This document shows positions 11,301-18,689 of a DNA stretch of 60,000 bases, piece by piece. The number at the start of each line of letters is the position of its first letter. Position 1 is the first letter of the stretch. The notes below the pieces were generated by a model. That model saw only the letters and a program-made list of their open reading frames with translations, was not told the origin of the DNA and ran no database searches. A program made the translations under genes and the position numbers. Origin of the DNA: Symsagittifera roscoffensis (taxonomy: Eukaryota; Xenacoelomorpha; Acoela; Convolutidae). Location of the stretch: assembly GCF_963678635.1 (NCBI RefSeq), contig NC_087065.1, forward strand, positions 76,735,786 through 76,795,785, read 5' to 3'.

Positions 11301-14300
11301 AGAATTACCCGAACAATCAATCAAGGAATAACTCATATAATAGATCGAACTATAACAGACCAAACAATAATTACCAAAACAGATCGCGAAATAATTCACA
11401 AAATCGACACCCAAGTTATAATAATCGTTATAGAAATTATTCCCAATCACCACACCGGAATAATAATAACCATAATAATTCTAATAATCGCCACAGAAGT
11501 AGTACACCTAAACATCAAAGACAAATCAATCAAGTACAATCTAACCCAGAAACAACATCAGACCCTCCAGGTATTGATGACACAGTAACTGATACGTTAC
11601 AACTCAATCAAATAAACTGTACATCATCAGATTCAGAAAGTGATACTGAAAACACTCTTTCTATCAATATGATAAAAGTCGAAAATGACTATGAATCTGT
11701 CATATATGAACAACCCTTTTCATCACACATATATGAAAATCAATCAGAATTTCTTCAAAATTATTACACTACACCCATAAATTCCACACCAACGACGCAA
11801 GAAACAAACGAGATTAACACTACAGATCAAACCAATAAAAATACCAAAACAAAATGCTTGAATACAAACCACATTTATCAAAATATACAAAAAGAACAAC
11901 CCAAAGAAAAAATTTGGACAATACCATTTCTCTTAGAAAGCCCAAGAAATAAAGAATTTCAACCACCAGACCTTGAAATAGATTTTTTAATTGATTCAGG
12001 AGCAGAATCAAACATAATAAACATCCCCACATGGAATGAAATAAAAACTTTACACCCAAAGTTAATACCTCTTGAAACCTCCAGTAAGTTAGCAACAGCA
12101 CAAGGATCAACATTGATAAACTACGGAAAAATCCAATTATTTCTCCTCCCCACCAGAACAATGGAACAAAGCAAAATTTTAAATAAGCCATTTAAACAAA
12201 TATTCCATATCACTGACATTAAATATAATATCATTGGAATACCATTTATTTCGAAGTATATACCAACAATTAACATACTAAATAGTAAAATATTAATCAA
12301 AGATAAATATACAAAAACAAAAGAAACATCCTTAACATTTTTTCAAAGATTAAATAAACAACCACCATTCTTTTCAAAATTCTACCCGATATTTAACAAA
12401 CAAAGAAAACACCTAAAACCACTATCAGGAAATATCATTAATTTTTCAATCAAACAAGTTCACCAATATGATAAAGAACAAAACAAACAAAAATTTTATA
12501 TGTCAGAATTTGAATTCAAACCTATTCATAAATTTTTCAAAATCACAATCTCATCCATAAACTATTTGAAAAATTCGAATTCCGATATCATTTCTTTACA
12601 TGTCTATAACAACACACCTTACCAAGTAACATTACCTTTAGGACTTTTAGGATACTGCGAAACCAACGCTACAATATCACCAATACACGAAAAAGCCTAT
12701 CGCGTAAATAATATACTCCAATTACTAGATATTTGCCAATCTACAATTCTTAATGAAGAATTATCTATAAATAATATAATAAGTAACGAAAACAGAAATA
12801 CGGATTATTTCACAAAAACTCCATGTTTCAAACCTACATTCAACATAAGTAACTACACAGAGGACCAACAGAAATTTTTAACAATGTTTAATTTCCAACA
12901 TTCACAAATAACACAAGACGAATTCGAAAAATTAGCCAAACAGCTAATTAAATATTCATCAGTCTATGCAACATCAAAATTCGATGTTGGCAAAATCAGT
13001 TCATCACTACATCTCCCGTTAAAACCAGACGCAGTTTTCAAAAAACAGAGAGCAAGTAAAGTACCAATTCACTTACATGATAAAGTGAACAGATTACTCG
13101 ATATTTTAGAACAATACAACATTATATCACCAGTAAACAAAGAAGAACAACCAAAAGGCAACACATTCATCAACCCTGTTATCATTCTAGCTAAAGGAGA
13201 ATCATTAAAAATCGTTCTCGACGCTAGATACCTCAATTCACTCATAGATGAATCAAAATGTAATTGGCCCATTGAACCAATACAAGTTATTTTAACAAAA
13301 ATAAACGGCAAATACTTTACAACCGCCGATATGAATAGTGCATACAATCAAATGCCACTAGATGAACAATCACGACGTTTAACACAATTTGTTATAGGAA
13401 ACCAACAATATGAATTCAACCGCTTATTCTATGGAATATCCATAGGACCAGCAGCATTTTCAGCTTTTATGAGCAAAATTTTTAGACCACTAATACTCAA
13501 GAAAAACGCAATCACCTATTTAGACGATGTTTTTATGCAATCACAAACAAAAGACGAGATGTTCAATGTTTTAGAAAAATATCACCAAATACTTCAGAAC
13601 GAAAATCTGAAGGCCGCCCCCGATAAATCACACTTCTTTTTGACAAGAGTTAAATTCTTAGGACATAATATAGAAAGAAAAACAATCACTCCATTGAAAT
13701 CACGCATTGACGCTATTCAAAAACTTCAACCACCAACAAATAAAAAGAAAATCCAAGAATTTCTTGGAATGTTAAACTTTTTAAGTAAATATGTTTATAA
13801 AATGCAATTATATCTACGACCATTTTATAACATCCTTAGACAACAAAATAATTTTGAATGGAACACAGAACATCAAACACGATTTGAAGAAATAAAGAAA
13901 CTTTTAACTGAACAAATTTCAAACACAATTCCAGACTCAAATCAACCATTTTATGCAATGTGCGATGCTTCGAACTTTGGCATCGGTGCAGCACTATTAC
14001 AATCACATAATGGTACAAATAAAATGAACCTCATATCAGCAAATTCTCGACTATTCACTCAAGCAGAGCTACGACTCTCAACTCTAATGAGAGAATGCAC
14101 AGCCATAAAATATACACTGACAGAATATGAATTTCTGATACTTGGATCAAAACATCCAACAGTTCTATTCACAGACCATAAACCAATCATTTTTCTTTTT
14201 ACACAAAAGTCTAATCCAAACCACCGAGTTTACAGATTTCAACTAATTCTAATGAAATTTCCAAACTTACATATAGTTTGGACTGCAGGAAAAAATCTTG

Positions 14301-16531
14301 CATTACCAGACACCTTAAGTCGAAATACACCACCTGAATTACTTACACGAAAAACAACAGTTGAAATACCCAAAAACATAAAATTCTACCTTGCAGAAAA
14401 CGAAACATCACCCCGATTGGAATGCAAATATGCAGTAAAAACTGATATTGAACAATCACAAATAAATAATTTACAACATTTTCCACTTTATTTAGATTGT
14501 CAAAATAATCATTATGAAGTTGATCTACTTGGAACATCAACTTTCAAACCAATCCCATATTCTCAATGGATCAAAAATAACACCCAACAAAAACGAACAA
14601 AACAACACCCGCCTAAAAAAGACCATTTTCCACTAATTGAAAAAGAAGATTTAACTGATAAAATAAATTTATCAGGACCACAAACAAATGATTCAAAATA
14701 CACAATAAATCAAGTTTTTGACCTTCACGACCCACTTGACACAATACCCTTATCTAAATTAGAAATCGAAAACATTTTTCTCCCCCCAACAGAAACAATT
14801 ACAATTTCAACACTGAAACAATATCAAAACCTTGACCCAGTAATTCGACAACTGAAATCATGGCACAAATATAAAACTAAACCTATCAAAGCAGATTCAA
14901 CCATTCTAGGAAACAAAACACTCCTCCGATACTTTCGAAAATTTAACAACACAACAATTAACGAAAATACAGACCTTTTAGAGTATAACCTGAATGAATC
15001 TACAGTTCCATGTCTCCCTTTAAGTATGATTCTTATAGCTTTTAATATTTCACATACACAAAATATTAAAGGACACTCTGGATCAGAAAAAACATATTCA
15101 AATTTTATACAAAATTTTTACTTCCCAAATGCACCAATTTGGATAAAAGTACTATGCAATGATTGTATAGTATGTCAACTAAATAAACCTTACCCAAATC
15201 AAAAACAAATAGCACAAAAACAAGATTTTAAAGGACAAAGTTTGTACTTTAATCATCGTATCTCATTTGATACTAAAGGACCAATTTCACCCTCATCAGA
15301 AGGAAACTCCTACATTATGGTAATTGTTGACGCATTTACACATTATGTAGCACTTAACCCAGTACCACATTGTAACGCTTATTACGCTTACACAACACTC
15401 TATGAACACTGGATAGCAAAATTCGGACTACCAGAAATTTTAGTTACAGACAACGGTACAGAATTCATAAATAATGAAATTATCACACTATGTCATTTAT
15501 ATAACATTAAACACAAACCACGTACATCTCATGCACCTTGGACAAACGGCTTAGTCGAAGGTATGAACCGTTCATTACAAGAATATCTTAGATGTATCAT
15601 CAACGGAAATGATACAAAATATACCGAATGGTCAGCAGATGTAAAATTATTTCCCTTAGCATTTAATTCACAAATAACGACAACTTTAGGAATGTCACCA
15701 TACGAAATGGTTTTTAACCAAAAGCCACGCAAACCAATAATGTTTACAGCAAATTCTCATAAAAACGCACAAGGTTATTGTCAACCAAATAAAGACTCAA
15801 TTTGTTATAACCTACCTTTACATACACATGATGAAGATCATTTTCATCACCCACAAATTCTTAAACTAGCCTCCGGTACACACACCGAATGGATTCTAAA
15901 TAGAGATAAAAAACACAATGAAATTTATCAAAAAATAACAAAAAAGTTATTACAAAGACAAAACATCAATGAACAAATCAATTCACGTTTTACACCAGCC
16001 TCCGATTTAAAAATTGGAACATTTGTTTTAATACCTAATTTTAATACTCAAAAAGGAATTTCTAAAAAATTACAACCCCTTCGAAAAGGACCATACCAAA
16101 TAATTGCAAATACCACTGATGTCACATATAAAATTACCGACTCAAACACAAAAGAAATCGTTCAACATCGAAACAACCTATTACCTTATTACCCAAAAGA
16201 ATACGCACTCCGCGAATTAACTCAATTATATTCTTTCACAGGATTAAAAATCATTCAAAATGAACCACATCTGAAAAACACAGAACAAAATGATAACCCC
16301 ACCGAAAATCAAAACACAAAACCAACCGCCACCAAAAACAATACACAAAACCATAAAGAATCTCCAAAACAAAGAAAAAATAGAAAAATGACAGAACAAA
16401 TAATACCCCAAGAAGAAATAGACAAATCTGAACATAGAAAAACAACAAGACTCCGAAATCAACCACGTAAAAACTACAAAAGGTTCATCCCCCAATCTAA
16501 AATATTAAAGAAAGTAGAATTTAAAAAGTAA
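8309..16531 (+). CDS. gag-pol: Gag-Pol polyprotein, single 2740-aa frame
   Basis: One uninterrupted frame. Residues 1-590 are an unrecognised N-terminal part that becomes Q/N-rich. A retrotransposon Gag/capsid-like domain lies at about 600-790. A CCHC zinc knuckle is at C842, C845, H850 and C855, followed by an Arg/Asn/Ser-rich basic stretch (about 900-1080). The aspartic protease has D-S-G at 1229-1231. Reverse transcriptase has D1674 and YLDD at 1737-1740. RNase H has D1886, E1929 and D1956. Integrase has an HHCC zinc region at about 2249-2286, catalytic D2321, D2381 and E2417 (DD35E), and a GPY/F motif at 2594-2596. There is no gag/pol stop or frameshift, so any Gag excess must come from processing or another route. 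Every catalytic residue I looked for is present, consistent with a recently active element. Confidence 0.97.
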   Translation: MSSTHTPGEETPDDDEIFPFIVDADTDRGQHIFCQNLLVNLFEPGISPCKTEFPDVKIKRQIIDHYLKDICNITQQYGIYSIEFTSPNHNNRKYTIQTDDLDLEFSKVFSEYIKSIQYHNSQRANSIFTNEVFAIIYSYISILENEIPITNVSPKETSKHLKVRHEITLLSSYLNIIKENFTKDDVSQHTKHDLQKILAWFIIDYFTHNIDLIAQARKNFRPQNSNDDTAITEQSDYVWDPEWSHPAFISFPQSISSQAIDTISYIRDYVRVIPLTIDATPLNYNTFLPDTQNNSLNSTVIHNENLNGTRNLTQQDIQTPSHFINEEIVHTTTTQQSISPIRPNLTTPRNTNPSQTQVTLQSTVKPSVAPKYSHMDYQTYRPMTIPPKTRKTFTRNNFADHNYNYTHPSKTYNQPQRNFNQYTRSRNWDNPMAQPNSTNFQTNPPRDHSENYPFFQQNKNKKQTSYQMDYLSSDDDFLQPDIFAQNTQEYRRQGIQRTRTNHRNFSPQPIDAQNQQPIQQQNPINTQSFQPIQQQNPMTAHSYQPSQMQNEIPLPYYLQQHEITRNQLSNFSQMPNAAESLQMTMNPYLMGGSSITSNKPLMVFTGTDPEYSVEDYLNAVTANLILNIGPEPINTPLHQNWIHRRTALIQTTLDGAAQKWFSVLPLEIKSNWKRFTQEFSKMFDSERNKQQQRVLCNEIRRLPNETIKQIAVRIETLVRKAYSLNTHDYKNTKMTEILMMTLTPQLRKIAIKKRASHPSSIREPDLDFRKLVDKLEQAEITMKLEETENLKLQYVNRIETTPTNINNIQESETDLVEKITEILNIYEKNPNFKGKPSFKKWCNYCRRYGHSISECRQKQQDNQNKPQKYKEPNKSFYQYMKKDQNLPNKTVHSNNSSGKPLPNNTNYTRNQSPYNSSYRGRSPERRNTYNSSQNHYNRPNSRNNYSRSNSNTQRFVSRSNSQSRNNYYPNNQSRNSSYNRNRNYSYNRNRSYSNNRNQNYPNNQSRNNSYNRSNYNRPNNNYQNRSRNNSQNRHPSYNNRYRNYSQSPHRNNNNHNNSNNRHRSSTPKHQRQINQVQSNPETTSDPPGIDDTVTDTLQLNQINCTSSDSESDTENTLSINMIKVENDYESVIYEQPFSSHIYENQSEFLQNYYTTPINSTPTTQETNEINTTDQTNKNTKTKCLNTNHIYQNIQKEQPKEKIWTIPFLLESPRNKEFQPPDLEIDFLIDSGAESNIINIPTWNEIKTLHPKLIPLETSSKLATAQGSTLINYGKIQLFLLPTRTMEQSKILNKPFKQIFHITDIKYNIIGIPFISKYIPTINILNSKILIKDKYTKTKETSLTFFQRLNKQPPFFSKFYPIFNKQRKHLKPLSGNIINFSIKQVHQYDKEQNKQKFYMSEFEFKPIHKFFKITISSINYLKNSNSDIISLHVYNNTPYQVTLPLGLLGYCETNATISPIHEKAYRVNNILQLLDICQSTILNEELSINNIISNENRNTDYFTKTPCFKPTFNISNYTEDQQKFLTMFNFQHSQITQDEFEKLAKQLIKYSSVYATSKFDVGKISSSLHLPLKPDAVFKKQRASKVPIHLHDKVNRLLDILEQYNIISPVNKEEQPKGNTFINPVIILAKGESLKIVLDARYLNSLIDESKCNWPIEPIQVILTKINGKYFTTADMNSAYNQMPLDEQSRRLTQFVIGNQQYEFNRLFYGISIGPAAFSAFMSKIFRPLILKKNAITYLDDVFMQSQTKDEMFNVLEKYHQILQNENLKAAPDKSHFFLTRVKFLGHNIERKTITPLKSRIDAIQKLQPPTNKKKIQEFLGMLNFLSKYVYKMQLYLRPFYNILRQQNNFEWNTEHQTRFEEIKKLLTEQISNTIPDSNQPFYAMCDASNFGIGAALLQSHNGTNKMNLISANSRLFTQAELRLSTLMRECTAIKYTLTEYEFLILGSKHPTVLFTDHKPIIFLFTQKSNPNHRVYRFQLILMKFPNLHIVWTAGKNLALPDTLSRNTPPELLTRKTTVEIPKNIKFYLAENETSPRLECKYAVKTDIEQSQINNLQHFPLYLDCQNNHYEVDLLGTSTFKPIPYSQWIKNNTQQKRTKQHPPKKDHFPLIEKEDLTDKINLSGPQTNDSKYTINQVFDLHDPLDTIPLSKLEIENIFLPPTETITISTLKQYQNLDPVIRQLKSWHKYKTKPIKADSTILGNKTLLRYFRKFNNTTINENTDLLEYNLNESTVPCLPLSMILIAFNISHTQNIKGHSGSEKTYSNFIQNFYFPNAPIWIKVLCNDCIVCQLNKPYPNQKQIAQKQDFKGQSLYFNHRISFDTKGPISPSSEGNSYIMVIVDAFTHYVALNPVPHCNAYYAYTTLYEHWIAKFGLPEILVTDNGTEFINNEIITLCHLYNIKHKPRTSHAPWTNGLVEGMNRSLQEYLRCIINGNDTKYTEWSADVKLFPLAFNSQITTTLGMSPYEMVFNQKPRKPIMFTANSHKNAQGYCQPNKDSICYNLPLHTHDEDHFHHPQILKLASGTHTEWILNRDKKHNEIYQKITKKLLQRQNINEQINSRFTPASDLKIGTFVLIPNFNTQKGISKKLQPLRKGPYQIIANTTDVTYKITDSNTKEIVQHRNNLLPYYPKEYALRELTQLYSFTGLKIIQNEPHLKNTEQNDNPTENQNTKPTATKNNTQNHKESPKQRKNRKMTEQIIPQEEIDKSEHRKTTRLRNQPRKNYKRFIPQSKILKKVEFKK

Positions 16532-17131
16532 TTTTAAGATTTCATACTTCACAATCTTGAAACCTCCGTAACATTTTTCATTTCAATTTTTCAAAATAAC
16601 ATGCTCACAAGTACGCAATAATTCTAGTTCAAAATAGACCAATAGGATTCATCCAATCCGCCACTTTCTCTAACTCAAACTAAGATCAATTAGACGAATA
16701 ATCTAGAACTCCAGGCACATCTCTAACTATAACTTTACAACCTCCAGGTCAAAAATAAGCAAATCACTCCAACTTGACAGCTAAAATAAATATCACCATA
16801 ATACCGTACCCCTCCCTTATCTAATAACCCAAAGATCAACAATATTTCCCCAACTCAGACCACGAATACCCCCAAAACAAATTTGATAACTTAGCCTAAA
16901 GTAACAAAATGAAGATTTTAATTAGCCTAAAGTATAAAAATCTCACCATACCCCGGATCATTTGACAAACAAAAATAAAGAAAAAGACGACCTCCCAGTC
17001 ACCATGAAAATTGCCCCCAACAATTTTTTACAAAACTCAACCCACTTGTCAAAAAACTAATAAATAATTCGACCACACTAGAAAATCGCCTCAAACAGCA
17101 AAAAATATTCGACCAAGAGATCATTTCTTAA
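16532..17131 (+). other. Conserved 600-bp spacer between gag-pol and the 3' genes (candidate internal promoter)
   Basis: No long frame, yet nearly the same sequence is kept in copy 2 (43438-44039). It holds a 13-base direct repeat TTAGCCTAAAGTA (16891-16903 and 16922-16934). The second copy runs into TATAAAAA at 16933-16940, about 190 bases before the first downstream ORF. An 18-codon ORF with a good start context (ACCATGA) at 17004-17060 is also kept in copy 2 with two replacements. A promoter for the 3' genes, as in spumaviruses, is an inference. Confidence 0.4.
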
Positions 17132-17362
17132 ATGCTCTTCTCTCAAACAGTTGCTCAAATACTTATAAATTTTAAACATTTTTTTTCAATACTTGAAGCC
17201 TTTATAAAATTTCTTTTTGATATACTTGAATCTTTTCTAATAATCCTAATCATTTTTTGTAACATTTTTTTAATTTTCTACACTATTCTCGAACTATTCC
17301 TCCAACTTTCCAAAACCCTTGAATATATCCACAGGTACGATTTTAACAACTTGTCTAAATGA
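17132..17362 (+). CDS. Small hydrophobic protein A, 76 aa
   Basis: Phe/Ile/Leu-rich almost throughout (about residues 8-58), with a polar C-terminal tail. One or two membrane spans are likely. Copy 2 has the same length, and the differences are nearly all hydrophobic-for-hydrophobic (L/I/F). Its TGA stop overlaps the ATG of the next ORF as ATGA, suggesting coupled termination and reinitiation. A consensus donor CAG|GTACGA sits at 17334/17335 near its end. It could be a viroporin-like or membrane-anchoring protein; I do not recognise a family. Confidence 0.55.
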   Translation: MLFSQTVAQILINFKHFFSILEAFIKFLFDILESFLIILIIFCNIFLIFYTILELFLQLSKTLEYIHRYDFNNLSK

Positions 17363-17547
17363 TACGAACAATTTTCAGTAGAACCGATATTTTTTTATTG
17401 TTTGTAATTTTCATAGCATTCTTATCATCCCTCTTTTTGACCATCTGTAAATGTATAAAGAAAGCAATCCTCACATTTGCCCTAGCAACAGTCCTTCTAA
17501 TTCTTTTTTTGGAAGAATATTATAATAAACACAAAATTTCTCACTAA
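17359..17547 (+). CDS. Small hydrophobic protein B, 62 aa
   Basis: Starts inside the stop of protein A (ATGA). The translation has two hydrophobic segments (about residues 11-28 and 36-51) separated by a CKCIKK motif, and ends in a charged tail (EEYYNKHK). It looks like a two-span membrane miniprotein. Copy 2 keeps the length, with mostly conservative changes. No family is recognised. Confidence 0.55.
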   Translation: MIRTIFSRTDIFLLFVIFIAFLSSLFLTICKCIKKAILTFALATVLLILFLEEYYNKHKISH

Positions 17548-17555
17548 AGTAATAA

Positions 17556-18689
17556 TTCAAAAAACCATCAAAAATTGCTACCCAACAGTCACAGCATCAG
17601 TCTTCACCGACATCATCCCAAGATAACCAAACACCACCTTCAACTACTCAAAATCCTCAAACGTCTACACGAATTTCTTTTCAAGACAATCCATACACTT
17701 TTGAAGAACGACATACTCGTTTATCAGAATCACTAGAACCAGTCCAACGACAAGCACCTTTAAGCGAACCAACATATAACCTATACCCAACACTACCACA
17801 AGAACTAAGTAGAATAAGAAATTCTAGTCAAAGCCAAAATACAGTCGAAATAAATAGACAAATTATACATCCTCGACGAAACAGAAATCTTCAAACTCCC
17901 CGAGTTCATTTTGATATACCTCAATCCCCATCACAAAACACTCCAGAAAACCCCATTGGTATATTACCAGAAACCCCTACGCTTCTTTCACAACGTAGCA
18001 CCTCAAGCCTACCATCAGATTATTTAGGTTCAACACCAACATCTGAGCAAATACGTGAAAATCCCTTTAACCCCCCAAACCAGGCATCGCGACTACCATA
18101 TTGGACTACACATTCATTTACACAAGGTGAACCAAATTTAGTCAATGACCCCATAGATATTTCTACGGATACAACAACATCCTCATCACTACCAGAAACA
18201 TTATCACTACCATCAACACCATCAATAAGCCAGTTTTCACCACCACCCTTTAACTTAAACTTTCCAAATAATCTCGACGCCAGATATCGAGAACAATCAT
18301 CAATAAATATTCCTTTAAGACTAGATTGGAATACATTCACAGCACCTCCACCACTATTTGGACAACATCAAGAAAGTAACCGCCTTCATAACTGGGCACT
18401 TAATAGATTACAATATCGCCAAGATATTCACAACGATATCCGTGATCACAATATTCAAATACTCCAACAAAACAGTTTACAATTAAAATTTGAAATCACA
18501 GTTAAGTTAAATAATATTACCCAACATCCCTACCCATTAAATCCACCTAACATAACAGCTCAATCACTACCACCACCGTTTATAACTACTGAAGTAATAT
18601 ACAAATACGACAGATATACCAAAAACACAATTGGCTACATTACATTTTATAATCCATACTCAGGATTATCATACACATGTATATTCTAA
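17556..18689 (+). CDS. ATG-less 377-codon ORF between the small hydrophobic ORFs and env
   Basis: A frame bounded upstream by two TAA codons (17550-17555) and ending at TAA 18687-18689. I found no in-frame ATG anywhere in it. The first two thirds are Pro/Ser/Thr/Gln-rich (for example SQDNQTPPSTTQNPQTS). The last 150 codons look folded and contain LDWNTFTAPPPLFG and HNWALNRLQYRQDIHNDI. Copy 2 keeps the same open frame (41880-43016) with no internal stop or indel and many third-base changes, so it is probably translated. It may gain its start by splicing (an acceptor-like ttgctacccaacag ends at 17588) or by a non-AUG codon. Its end overlaps the env start by 13 bases. No family is recognised. 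Confidence 0.6.
   Translation, partial: FKKPSKIATQQSQHQSSPTSSQDNQTPPSTTQNPQTSTRISFQDNPYTFEERHTRLSESLEPVQRQAPLSEPTYNLYPTLPQELSRIRNSSQSQNTVEINRQIIHPRRNRNLQTPRVHFDIPQSPSQNTPENPIGILPETPTLLSQRSTSSLPSDYLGSTPTSEQIRENPFNPPNQASRLPYWTTHSFTQGEPNLVNDPIDISTDTTTSSSLPETLSLPSTPSISQFSPPPFNLNFPNNLDARYREQSSINIPLRLDWNTFTAPPPLFGQHQESNRLHNWALNRLQYRQDIHNDIRDHNIQILQQNSLQLKFEITVKLNNITQHPYPLNPPNITAQSLPPPFITTEVIYKYDRYTKNTIGYITFYNPYSGLSYTCIF

Noticed and set aside
17334-17594. Splicing from CAG|GTACGA (17334/17335) in hydrophobic ORF A to CAG acceptors at 17588-17600 to start the ATG-less ORF
   Set aside because: The phases do not match: the donor leaves two bases of a codon while these acceptors begin on whole codons. 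Another donor would be needed.
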